A stretch of DNA of 64,000 nucleotides from an uncultured Opitutales bacterium (GTDB taxonomy: Bacteria; Verrucomicrobiota; Verrucomicrobiia; Opitutales; Seribacteraceae). Shown in pieces: positions 8,979 to 21,000 of the stretch (its first letter is position 1; each line of letters opens with the position of its first letter). The position numbers were made by a program, and so were the translations under genes. Under the pieces are notes generated by a model, which was given only the letters and a program-made list of their open reading frames with translations, did not search any database and was not told the origin of the DNA. The stretch is from positions 1 through 64,000 of the forward strand of contig CALSTX010000005.1 in NCBI GenBank assembly GCA_943789375.1. The letters run 5' to 3'.

Positions 8979-9699
8979 TACATCTCAAACACGAATCAGA
9001 TCAGGGTTTACCCTGCTTGAGGTCGTTATTGCTCTTGCCGTTTTTGGTTTTTTGATTGGCGGTCTCCTTGGCTTCCTGCCCTGGGGTATAGAAGGGGTAG
9101 GGAAGGTAAAAGACCAAAGTACAGCCTATGGCTTAGTCGATGCGATTGATGTAGAACTGGAAAGAATGGGCTTTTCTTTGGTGGAGGCAGCGACCAAGAA
9201 TTTAGACGACATGTACAACCCTACATCTCCTCCGATAGAATCCACTGAAAAATACATTCTTCTCATGGTGGCGAGAAATGCTGGAGGGTCGGTTGCATTT
9301 GAGCAAGTTGTCTCGGAGGAGGACTCCGCTTACCTCAATAACGTTGGTAATGATCAAGAAGGGAAAATTATTGATTCTTTTGATAAGGATGCTGGTGGAA
9401 CTGTGTATTTCAATAGAACAAATGAAGGCCCAGTATCTCTGCATGGTCACGAAAATGAAGATTGGAAGACTCCTCCATATTCTTTCAGTTGGATACCTGA
9501 AGATGAGCGTTATTTCTTAATAAAAGTAAGTCAATTCCCTTTCAATCACCGCCATCAGCACCATCCCAGTCATGGTTACCTTGCTTTGCAAATTGATGTT
9601 CAATGGCCTTACAAATTGCCGGTTCCACCTGAAGGTTTTCGTCGGGTACAGGAAAAATATCGCTCTCATTTTCGGTTCCCGCTTGCGATAAGCAGATAA
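8965..9699 (+). CDS. GspI/GspJ-like minor pseudopilin
   Basis: 244 residues starting at TTG (8965) inside the end of the preceding gene. The class III signal and helix are SGFTLLEVVIALAVFGFLIG, and the L-L-E-V-V form is typical of GspI/PilV-type minor pseudopilins. The globular domain is not recognised. A His-rich stretch (FNHRHQHHPSHG) lies near residue 193. The gene closes the four-gene pseudopilin set, and the menA-like gene starts 3 bases later. Confidence 0.78.
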   Translation: MKGRNTSQTRIRSGFTLLEVVIALAVFGFLIGGLLGFLPWGIEGVGKVKDQSTAYGLVDAIDVELERMGFSLVEAATKNLDDMYNPTSPPIESTEKYILLMVARNAGGSVAFEQVVSEEDSAYLNNVGNDQEGKIIDSFDKDAGGTVYFNRTNEGPVSLHGHENEDWKTPPYSFSWIPEDERYFLIKVSQFPFNHRHQHHPSHGYLALQIDVQWPYKLPVPPEGFRRVQEKYRSHFRFPLAISR

Positions 9700-9702
9700 A
9701 TT

Positions 9703-10587
9703 GTGGCTACCCCATTCACCTCATGGTTTTATGCTTCGAGACCTAAAACTCTAGTCGCAAGCATAATACCTGTTTTTCTTGGGGGTTGCCTTGCCTACAG
9801 AAGCAGTAGCGAAATAGATTTACTATTGCTTGGTTTGTGTCTGCTTTTTTCAATCTTGATACAAATTGGTACCAACTTTTCGAATGACTACTTCGATTGC
9901 CTAAAAGGAGCTGACGATAATCGTAGCCTTGCCCCTGAGAGGTTCTCTTCCAGCGGGGCTATAAGGCCAAAGTCTATCCGGAATGCTTCTTACTTGGTAT
10001 TGCTCATGGGTTTTTTTGTAGGGACCATCATCTTGCAGGTTTCCGATGGTTCCGTACATTTGCTTTGGATTGGGATTGCCAGCATTGCCTCAGCCATTCT
10101 TTACACAGGTGGACCAAAACCAATTGCATACAATGGGTTAGGTGATATTTTTGTTATTCTTTTTTATGGCTTGGTTGCGGTGGAGGTGACCCATTATGTT
10201 CTTTTGAGTGGGCAAAGTGTCGATTGGGCTTTTACTTCGCCGATTAGCTTAGGTATGGGCTGTATAATAAATACGATTTTGATCATAAATAATTATCGTG
10301 ATTATCAGGAGGATCGAAAAAATAAAAAGAAGACTTCAATCGTTCTTTTTGGTAAGCCCTTTGGTGTGTGTCTATATTTTTTTTGCCTCCTAAGCGGTAC
10401 GCTTTTATGCCCATTTTTTGACCATCGCACTCTGCCTGTTTTACTTGTTCTCCCCTTAGGTCTGTTTTGTGGCGTAAAACTTAAAAGGCTCAAGACCAAG
10501 TTTGACTATGATACTCTTTTGAAAATGGATGTTTTTGTTGTAGCAATATACGGCCTTTTGTCCTGTATAGGCGTAGTATTTTTATAG
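9703..10587 (+). CDS. menA: 1,4-dihydroxy-2-naphthoate polyprenyltransferase-like (UbiA family)
   Basis: 294-residue polytopic membrane protein of the UbiA prenyltransferase superfamily. The first Asp-rich motif appears as NDYFDCLKGADD, with the NDxxDxxxGxD form typical of MenA. The second region includes NNYRDYQEDRKNKKKT, also typical. MenA attaches the polyprenyl tail to dihydroxynaphthoate in menaquinone synthesis. Other men genes are not in the window, so a related UbiA substrate is possible. It starts at GTG just after the pseudopilin cluster. Confidence 0.85.
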   Translation: MATPFTSWFYASRPKTLVASIIPVFLGGCLAYRSSSEIDLLLLGLCLLFSILIQIGTNFSNDYFDCLKGADDNRSLAPERFSSSGAIRPKSIRNASYLVLLMGFFVGTIILQVSDGSVHLLWIGIASIASAILYTGGPKPIAYNGLGDIFVILFYGLVAVEVTHYVLLSGQSVDWAFTSPISLGMGCIINTILIINNYRDYQEDRKNKKKTSIVLFGKPFGVCLYFFCLLSGTLLCPFFDHRTLPVLLVLPLGLFCGVKLKRLKTKFDYDTLLKMDVFVVAIYGLLSCIGVVFL

Positions 10588-10693
10588 ACTGTTGCCATTA
10601 CCTCACGAAATAACACTCACAATCAGACCTATTAACGTTTTTTTTCTTTAAGAATTATTTGGCATAGAATAACAACTTTATATCATAGATCAG

Positions 10694-11884
10694 ATGTACA
10701 CACCAAAACTATCCGAATTTGAATCTTTTTCACTCAGTAGACTGTTAACTACTTGCTTTGGGAAAACAGAAGAGAAGCTCACAGCTTGCATTTTAATCGA
10801 TCTGCCCGATTTAGATTTGATGACAAACTTCTCATTCATGAAAGAAGATGGGTTTCAAGTCCAGCAGTACGCTAAAAAGTTTTTTTACGACAAACTTTTG
10901 GAAGGGACAATGCATGAGGTAGGCTATTCCTCAGTGGATTTCCTTGCATTTAAAACTACAGGAGGAAGTAATCTTGACCCCGCTGATGATGTACAGGACG
11001 AAAACGGGAACACTCTCTCCCTTGAAAGTGATGTTTGTGCCAAGTATGATATAATCCTGGCGATTACCGATTACTCTCTTACAGCACCGCTTACTGCAAT
11101 GGCTAAGAAGTACAACTTCCGTGGTGCCACACTCCACGGAGTGAACGATATAATATTGGGCTCAGGACTTGCGGTAGATTACAATGTAATAAGCAAGCAA
11201 GCAGAAGTTTTTCGACTTGTTCTGGATCAGGCTGATGCATTCGAATTAAATTTCGAAGTGCATGACAAATCTTTCTCTCTCACCATTAACTGCGACCAGC
11301 AAAGTGCACAGAAAAGTCATGGTCTTTGCCCTCCAGGCATGCCTGATGTTGCTAATTTGCCAGCGGGTGAAGTTTATTTTGTTCCATCAGGTGCAAACGG
11401 TTCTTTCCCCTTCAGGTATTCTGACGGCACCATTGCTGAAATGGTTGTTTCTGATGGGGCTATACAAGAGGCAATCTTACTCAACGGAAATGCTTCCCTA
11501 GTAGATGACAGAAACAAGCAGCTTAAAGATGATCCCGCAACTGGGATTATTGGTGAGTTGGGATTTGGTACTCAACTGCTTCCTTTTTCTGGCAAAGATA
11601 TTCAGGATGAAAAAATTCTAGGTACCTGCCATGTTGCAACGGGCAGAAGCGATCACCTTGGTGGGAATCTCACTCCGGACCTTTTTAACTCCAGATTAAA
11701 TGCTTCGCATGATGATATTCTTTTTGCTCCGCCTAAAACGCCTGAGATTACCGTCACATCGGTTGTTATGCAAAAGCAGGGGGAATCCAAGGAACTTTTT
11801 ACCAACTTTATACCAACAAGTTTTCTGCTCTCCCAACTTGACTCTGTCTACTCCGTTGATCATTTCACATCCTTAGCAAGCTAA
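10694..11884 (+). CDS. M29-like aminopeptidase (AmpS/aminopeptidase T) homologue
   Basis: 396 residues. The C-terminal half carries a pattern resembling M29 metallo-aminopeptidases. PAGEVYFVPSGANGSFP is followed by ELGFGTQ (a Glu ligand position) and DEKILGTCHVATGRSDHLGG (a His region), then SHDDILF (the HxD ligand position). The N-terminal half is an alpha/beta domain without recognisable motifs. If active it would be a cytosolic exopeptidase, but ligand conservation cannot be fully checked by eye. Distant homologues include ring-cleaving dioxygenases of the same fold. It has its own 106-base upstream gap and is followed by a 135-base gap. Confidence 0.55.
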   Translation: MYTPKLSEFESFSLSRLLTTCFGKTEEKLTACILIDLPDLDLMTNFSFMKEDGFQVQQYAKKFFYDKLLEGTMHEVGYSSVDFLAFKTTGGSNLDPADDVQDENGNTLSLESDVCAKYDIILAITDYSLTAPLTAMAKKYNFRGATLHGVNDIILGSGLAVDYNVISKQAEVFRLVLDQADAFELNFEVHDKSFSLTINCDQQSAQKSHGLCPPGMPDVANLPAGEVYFVPSGANGSFPFRYSDGTIAEMVVSDGAIQEAILLNGNASLVDDRNKQLKDDPATGIIGELGFGTQLLPFSGKDIQDEKILGTCHVATGRSDHLGGNLTPDLFNSRLNASHDDILFAPPKTPEITVTSVVMQKQGESKELFTNFIPTSFLLSQLDSVYSVDHFTSLAS

Positions 11885-12019
11885 TCTCCATTCTTATTTG
11901 CTTGGAGCATTATTTTCTCATTTTCTTGGGTTTGTACTGCTTTCATTTATCTGCGTAAAGCCTTCGTACTAAGCTCTAAAAGCTTTGCAAAAGTATTCTT
12001 CTTAGTTGATTGTATAAAT

Positions 12020-15000
12020 ATGCAATCACTGCGAAAAGTTTGTTATTCATTTAGAATAATGAATTTGTGTTTGCTTACTGTTGCCTGTGTCCCCTGTACG
12101 ATGCTTGTGCATGCACAAAGCATCTTCAAAGAGTCTTATTTTACTGTAAGCAATGGGCATTCCAGTGCCCCCTACTTTACATTCACTGATACTGAAGGTC
12201 AGGTGCCTGATTTCTCCACCCTTCCTCTTTACCGTGGCCACACCTATGTTTTTACTTCCGTAAGCGTTTCTAGCTCTCATCCGTTCATGATCGGAGAGAG
12301 CTATGGAGATATGGAATCCTCCCTTGTTGTTGGTGATCCCCTAACTGGCACCGGTGGAAAGATTACAGTAAGTATCCCATCTGATTTTGACGGTTCGCTT
12401 CATTATTTCTGTACCAGTCACACAAGTATGCTTCAGGAATTCTCCATTCTTACTGAACCATCTTCTACTTTCACGGTTTCAGGTGGGCAACCTTCCTATC
12501 CCTACTATCAATTTACTGATGGGAATGGTCAGGGAATCAACTTCTCAACTTTTAATCTTACCAGGGGTGGATTCTACGAATTTATCGCAATGGACATATC
12601 TACCTCGCACCCTTTTATGATTGGGGAGAGTTTTGGAGATGTGGGTTCATCCCTTGTGAGCGGTGCTCCCCTAACAGGTTCTGGGGAAAAAATAACAGTA
12701 AACATACCATCTGATTATAATGGTTCCCTCTATAACTTCTGTACTGAACATACTGAGATGATTCAGGGCTTTTCTGTTCTCTCTCCCGTATCACAATACC
12801 AAGTTATCAATATTGGCTGGAATGAAACAGATCAGTCTTTTTCGGTGAGCGATGAGAACTTTCCTAAAATCCAAGCTTTATCCAATTGTCATTACATTTT
12901 CAAAAATGATTCTAATGAAGAATTAGTTTTGAGTACTGAACTGGAAAGTAGGGTTTTATCGAATTCCACACTTTTTAATAATGGCAGTATTGGTCCAGAT
13001 AATTATTTACTTTTTTCTCCGAAACTTGCCGGGAGTGAAAAAGAAAGTTTTTATTATTATAACCCCGACTCAAATACACAGTATGGTCTCCTTGAAGTCA
13101 TGCCCTATGAAAGAAGTCCTCTTATTCACGCACCTGCTCCCGAATCAGACGGAAAGTTTTCTTATGCTCTTGCAGTAAATTCATCAAATCAAATTATTGC
13201 GGGCGCCTCAGGTGAGAATTCTTTGACCGGCAATGTATATGTTTACAGTCGGTCAAGTGATTTATCTTTCTCTGTGACTCAGGAAATAGCCCCTCCTGTG
13301 GAATTTCAAAATAGTCAGATGCAATTTGGTGCATCTTTATCTTGCTTCAATGATCTCCTTGCTATCTCTGCCCCCAATGACTCGAGCTTCGAAGGGTCGG
13401 TTTTTTTGTACAGCAAAGATGAGGATGGAAATTATTCTTTTATCCAAAAGATAACCAGTGAAGATCCGCAAATCCCAAATATTTTTGGTTACAGCCTTAG
13501 TATAACAAGTGACTTGCTTGCGGTGAGTTCGCTTCAGCATGGAATAGGCAGCGGTGAGGTTTCGTTGTATGATATAGATGAGACAGATGATTCGCTTTCT
13601 TTTAGGGAAACAATTAGATCGAGTGATGGAGTAAGTGGTGATTATTTTGGGTACGATCTCGACCTCAATGAGAGTTTACTCGTTATCGGAGCACCTAATG
13701 CTGGGGATAGTGTTAACGGGGAAGATTCTGGCGCTGTTTATATCTTTGAAATAAATGACTCCGGGACATGGATTGAATCGCAAAAGATCACCCCAAGTTC
13801 ACTTTCAGTAGACGATCAATTTGGTCATACCGTGTGTATATCTGACAATTTCATCTTCATCGGGGCATTGAGGGGTGATGGTGGTGGTGTAGATACTGGG
13901 GCTGTCTATATCTTTGAAAACCTCGATGGGATCTGGACTGAGGTTGCGTTAATCTCCCCTCCCGACGATGGTACGAATCAACTTTTTTCAACTGACCTTC
14001 AATCAATAGGTGATTTTTTAATCACGAGCTCGCCGGGTTCAGGCACACACGGACTGGTATACATCTACGATAACTCAGGGGAATCATCCGCCTGGAATTT
14101 ATTTTCCACTCTCGACTTAAACCAATCAAGCGTCCTTGCGGGAAACACTACCTTTGCGCCTGTTGCCTCAAGTGATGGTATGATCATTGCTGGTTCACCT
14201 GAAGAGAGTGCATCGGGATCTGCAAGTGGTGGCCTTCAAGCTTTTTTCAACCCGGCTTGGACAAGCTCCTCGGAAACTCCCACCCTTTTACCCCTATTTG
14301 ATGGTAATACACCAACCTCCTTTACGATTTCAGAAGATTCAGGGCAATTGATCTATGATTTTAACGCCAGTCATCCATTTGGTTATGCACTTACTTGGAG
14401 CATCGTAACAGAATCAGAGGTTTTAGGGGATGTCTCAGTAGATGAAAGTACAGGAGTTTTTCAGTTCTCTCCCCACCTAGATCGTCATGGTACCCAAAAC
14501 TTTTTGCTTACTTTAAGTAGTGAGAACTTATCTGTAAGCCAAGAGGTTGAAGTTATCATTACATCTATCAATGATGCCCCCACATTCCTTAATATAACTT
14601 CTGTACCCCAAGTGCTGCCGCATTCGATGGTAGGTGAACCATTTAAAATTTCCATAGAAGCGGAGGATAGCGACGGCGATTCGCTTGTCCTTGAAATTAA
14701 GGAAGGTGACCAACTCCCCATCGGCTTGGATCTATTGCTTAATCATGAAACTGGGTTTTACGAGATAATTGGAACTCCAAGTGATGAGGTAGTGAGTGAA
14801 GCAGATGACATAAGTACTCACACTTTCACTATCATTTGTAATGATAACTCAGGTAGTTCACCCATTGAGCAAACTTTCTCTCTCACTGTATACAAGCGTA
14901 ATAATGCTCCAAAATTTCTTGTTAATGGCGTAGAGTCTACGAGTGTAAGCTTGTCGCTGACTGAAGACTTTGACCGTAACAATTGGCTCGAATCCATGCA

Positions 15001-18000
15001 AAATGTGGAGGTCGTTGATCCAGATAATGACTACATCAGCTTCTCTCTTATTCAAGCACCCTCAGATGGAACTGTGGATTTTGAGAACCAAGCGGCGAAT
15101 TCCAATGAATTTATTATCTTTACTCCCGCAATCCATTCTACTGGATCAAGAACGTTTCAAGTTCGGATTTCTGATGACGATATAAACTTCCCTAAATCCA
15201 CGGACTTTACCGTATCCATTGTTATGGAGAGTGTTAATGATCCCCCGCAATTTCTATCTCCTGCCCTTCAAGAAGAAGCAAGCGAAGGCATTTTATATTC
15301 TCACACTTTTGAAATTTATGATCCTGATCAAGATGACCTCTTAAGTTTTGAAGTTGGAGTTCTACCGGATTGGCTAGTCTTGTCTGATGACAATAGAACC
15401 ATAACAGGTACCCCATCATGGCAAGATTATAACGATGGTACCGCCAGCACCATATATGTATCGCTGGAAGACTTGAGCGGGGCCAAAGTAGAACAATCCT
15501 ATTTCATTGCTGTCGTTCCGGAAAACCTTCCTCCTGTAATTGATGGAAATGCCAACCGGATCTATTACATGGATGAAGATCAATTCCCAACTGCTTGGGC
15601 AGATGTTACTCTTGTAGCTACTGATACTGACGAGAGTGCTACCAACTTTAATTGGTCTGTCTCTGAAATTCCATCCAATGGGCAAGTAAATATTGTCAAT
15701 GAGGCGGACTCCACCACGGTAACTTATGTACCCGATGGTAATTTCTCCGGAATTGATCTTTTTTCGGTTAAAGTTGTTGAAGAGAATGATACCAATGCAA
15801 GTGATACTGTTTCATTTACGGTTGTGGTAAATGAAATAGAGGATACACCGGTGTTCAAAAGTTATCCTCATTATAATGATGCCATTGTTGAATATCCGTG
15901 GGAGTATCAAATAAATGTTGTCGATGGGGATGTGGGGCAAACCCTAAGCCTTAGCACTGTAGGCAATATTCCCCCATGGTTATCTTTTGTGAATACTCAA
16001 AACGAAGAAGCTATCTTAAGGGGGATCCCACCCATTGGCCAAGAAGGCGAGTATTCCATTGTGTTAGATGTGGTGGATATTTTCGGTAACCGTTCAACTC
16101 AATCTTTTACCATCCGGGTACTAAATGAAAATACCGCCCCCTTATTTTCTTTCCCAGATGAAAACATCTTTACCATCGAAGAGGACGAGGTCTGGGAAAG
16201 TGAAAATGCATTTATAATCGATCCTGAAAATCAAAAAATAACGAGTTTAATAAATTCAGCACCCAAACATGGGAGCTTAGCTGTATCAATAAATGTAGAA
16301 AAAGAAATTGTTATCCAATACACGCCTGAAGGGAATTACACGGGATCTGACGATTTCTCATTACTTTTCACAGATGGAATCAATTCAGATAGTTCTTCTT
16401 TTCAGGTAACGATAGAACCTGTTGATGATAAACCATCATTTGCTGATTTCCCTGCTTCCATAACACTTTCCGACGATGAAGACCTCAACGAGACAATAAT
16501 CATCCATGATGGGGATTCTCTTTCGGATCTCCAATTCATGGTGGAGAATAAGCCTGATTGGGTCAAAATTGATGACTCTATGTTGCAAATTTCTGGTATC
16601 GTTCTCCTAAGCGGCAGTCCTTCCTATTTAGATGAAGGGCCAGTAGATATTACCTTTACCGTTGTAGATGAAATGCAACTTAGTAGCTCGAAGGTTTTAT
16701 CAGTCAATGTCATTGTGTACAATTATCCCCCAGATATTGAGCAGGACCAGTTTTCAGTTGTAATGACAGAAGACGAGCAAAGTTCCTGGGTTTCCCCCTC
16801 CTTTTCTGCAACTGATGATCATACACTTCCAGAGGATTTGCATTGGGGTATCTCACAGCACGCTTCTCATGGGACTGCGGTATTGGAAGCAGACGGAACC
16901 AACCTTGTCTATCAACCTAATTCCAATTTCTCAGGTGTTGATTTTTTTACAATTGAAGTTAGCGACGATGGAGGAGTTGAGAATGCTGGGACAAAGAGCT
17001 CACTTATCGAAATAAGTGTAACTGTGAATAATATATATGACGCACCAATTTTTACATCCGTCCCTCCCAGCCTCCGCTCTGATTTCATTACCTGGAACGA
17101 TGAAAGCGAATATTATTATGTGGTTGAAGCTTCTACTCCAGATAGCACTGCTCTAGAGATTAACTGCACGAGTAACTTGCCGCCCTGGTTGAAGTTTACA
17201 GCTGAGCAAGCAACAGGGAAAGGGATTCTTTCTGGGCTTGCACAGCCAAGCGACATTGGCAGGTATAAGTTGGAATTTGAAGCTACAGATGGAGTGACTA
17301 CCATAGAGCAATCTTTTGATCTCACGATACATGTAGACAATTATCCCCCTGTTTTTCACTCCACATCCAGTGATATCCCCATCAAGAAAGTGCGGGTATT
17401 CATGGACGAAGATGGAATTGGAGGAAGAGGGTGGGTCCCCCCTCAAAATTTTATGTGCTACGATCCTGATCCTGAAAAATCAAACCAAGAAATCATTTGG
17501 TCTGTAAGTAAAGAGCCGCAAAGTGGCAGTGCGTTAGTTGCCGAGGGCAAAGGTATTCGACCTGCCGTATTTGATTATTCTCCCTTAGCAAATCTCAATG
17601 GTTATGATGAATTTTACCTCAGGGCATCGGATGGCATAAGGAATTCTGACTTAAAGGTTGAAGTGTACCTGCGTGCTATTCCAGATGCACCGTACTTTGT
17701 CGAGCCCACTGCCAATATTTTTCAATTTCAAGGAGGGACCCAATTTAATATCCCGATTTTAGCAAAAGATGAAGATTCGAGCGATTTATTCTATAAGTTT
17801 TTTGTGCCTGAATGGGCCAAGAAAAGTTCTTACAATTTTCAAATGGTAGAGGCAGAAGAAGGGGTGGTCCTATCTGGTTCACTTCCTGAGGGCGCAGCCA
17901 GTAGGTCTATTCCGATTACTATATCTGTACTGGATGAGAGCGGGGCGTTTGCAACCACTGACCTCATGCTAGAAAGCAATGGGACAAACCAGTCTCCTGT

Positions 18001-21000
18001 TATACAATCTGGGAATGAAATCACTATGGTCTTTTCTCAAAAGGGATCACTTATCTCAGCTAACCTAGACCAATTAATTGCAAGCGACCCTGAAGGCGAC
18101 TTTCTTACCTGGGAGATAAATAGCCAAAAAGCACCCAATCTTGGGCAAATCATATTGGAGTCGAACAACGAAACGATCGACAATTTGCTTTACCTTCCAA
18201 ACTTCACAGGCAGCGGAACTGACTCCTTCGCCCTTCGTGTAACAGATGGTAAAAAGTATGACGAAATCCTGATTAATGTGATTATCCTTGAAGATAATAG
18301 TGCCCCAATAATTACCGGTTATGACCTTATCCAGGGTAATCAAAATGAGTTGTTAGCTGTTGATTTTCAGGTTTTACATTCTGGCAGTTATTTCGACAGT
18401 TACATGACGAAGGGGCCCGACTGGTTAAAACTAGAGAAAATTTCTACTACTAAAATTCGTGTCACTGGGACTGTACCTAAAACATTAATTGGTTCAACCG
18501 ATGTAAGTTTTATTGTGGCATCATCAAATGCAAGGCAAACTACGAAAACTTTTACAGTGGAGATAATTGATAGTATCCCACCTTTTATTCAACTCGTTGG
18601 TGACAAGTTTGTTTCAATTAATAAGGGAGGCGAATTTCAAGAAACTGGGTATTTTGCATCAAGTCATCAAGGTGCAGACCTGACAGGAAGGGTTAGCGTT
18701 TCCCCTCAAATAGATTACAATAAGACAGGTGCATTCAAGCTAACCTATCAGGTGACTGATGACCAAGGTAATACAGCGGAAGATTTTAGGATTGTTCAGA
18801 TTTACGATAAATCCCCCCTCAATTTTTCTCACGCAACTTACCTGCATTCCACAAGCTCTCTTCATGCTCTTATATCTGACTCAGAAACTTTCTTTATTGG
18901 AGGAACATTGGTCGATGATCTTAAAACTTCCAATTCATCTTTAGTTGCTGAACAAATCCAAGTTCAATCCAACGAGTTATTTATTGGTGAGCTAGATACA
19001 AAATTAAAAAACTGGAATTGGATAATAGAGTTAAGCGGTAGCGATGTGAAACTTGGCAAAATAATTCATCGAGGTGAACATCTTTATCTAGTTGGTACAT
19101 TTTCTGAAAAGCTTACCATCGGAAATAAATTAATATACAGCCAATACCCTCGTTCCTTATTTTTGAGCAAAATAACTACGGATGGGGATTTGCTATGGAC
19201 GAAAACCTTTCATTCAAACCATACTATAGAGCAACTCCAAATTGAAGTAACAAAAGATGATCAAATACTGTTGGGAGGAAGTTTTCGGGGAGATATTTAC
19301 TTTACTGATATTGAATCAGTTGAGTCCTATGACGAAAGCCTCGACATTTTTCTTCTTAAATTGAATGAGAGAGGACAGGTACAAAATTATGCTAAGTTTG
19401 GTAAAAGTGGGGATAACCTTCTCAGTGGGGTTGCATGCGATGAGTTCGGAGTCACCCTAGCCACAAATGTGGCTAAATCAGGTGCCAGTTCGTATGGGTT
19501 ATTACTTCTCCTTGATCAACTTTTACAGATAAAGTCTTATGTCAGCTTTGAATCAGATAATTTTAGTAAATGCGAATTCTTGAAAATTGCGGAGAATGAG
19601 ATCTATCTAAGTTGTAATTATACTGATTCATTAAAGATGAATACGGGTGGAGATGGAGTTGCCCCTAAGAATGAGGTTATCAGCTTCTCCGACGGCAACT
19701 CATCTGTAATCATGAAATTGTCATCCGGTTTAGAGTTAGAGTGGTTGCATGAAATGGAATCTGGGAAAGATTTTGCTATTGAATCGATGGAACTGAGTCC
19801 CTTTGGTAATGTTATATCGCTGATTAGCTTCACTCAAAGCACGAATAGTTTGAGCCAGAATGAGGGAAGTAATTTAAGAGATCTTTCGATTCTCAAATTG
19901 CAAGGAATGAATGGTAAAATAATTTGGGAAGAACTGATTATTGGAGATGGAAATGAAGGGAATTCTTCACTTGCTGTAAATAAATATGGTTCTATCGGGA
20001 TCATGTTAAATTCTGATGAAGGAGTGATCTTAGACTCTTCATTTAATCTTGATAAAACAGAATCTGGCGAATTAATGCTTATTAAATTTCAAAGCGATGC
20101 TCCCATTGTATTTAAAGAAATGGAAGACCTTATGTTAATGGGGGGACAGTTTTTCAGCCAAGAAATTATTTTGGAAAATCGAAACTTTGCAGAATTCTCT
20201 CTTTTACAGGCACCGAATTTTATAACGATCCAAAGCACTGGCACGGGGAGAGCGACTCTTTCAGGTTTAGCTCCCAATACTGCTGCCATTGGCGAAATAA
20301 TTATTCGTTCATATGATACGGATGGAGCCAAATCAGACTTAATTATTAATTACCAAATTCAAAGAAATTTCAATTTGGTTTCCGCTGACAGTCTTCCTTT
20401 TTTTCATTCAGAGAGAACTATTCAGGGAAAAGGTAAAATTAATCGTATTATAGAATTAGAAAATCAAAAAAAGCTTGTTGTCGGAAATGCACTTACCGAT
20501 ATCACTTATCAGGAAAATACCATAAATAAACTTGGTTTGCGTTATGGTTTCATTTTACTGACCGACTCAAATCTACACTTGGAGGAAAAGGTCCAAATTA
20601 AATCTTCTAATGAAGTCGTCATCAGTGATGTAACCCAAGATCAAACAGGGAAAATATTTGTTCTCGGAACATTTAAAGAAGATCTTTTTATGGGTGGCAA
20701 AAAGTATTTTGCTTCAAATAGCCATAATGTTTTCATCGCGGAATTAACCAGTAATGGAAGTATTAGTTTGGTTAAAATTCTTGGATCAGATCGAGACCTT
20801 TTTTCTTCAGGACTTAGCTCCAATGACGGCTTGATAACAATCTCTGGTCAACTCTGGGGGAGATATTTCGATAATAATTTAGGCTCTTTCCCTTCCAATG
20901 GGATTCAGGACGGGTTTTTGGCACTACTCCAAGATCAGGAGCTGAAAAGCTTTCACACTATAGGCGGAATAGCACTGGATGAAATCATTGGGCATACTTC

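Noticed and set aside
8288-8992. 234-codon open frame on the minus strand
   Set aside because: It is antisense to the GspH-like pseudopilin, with no family motif; the plus-strand gene has a clear class III signal. Shadow frame.
11885-11930. Terminator after the M29-like gene (CTCCA...TGGAG followed by T-rich sequence)
   Set aside because: Only a 5-bp stem with a 12-base loop; too weak to call.
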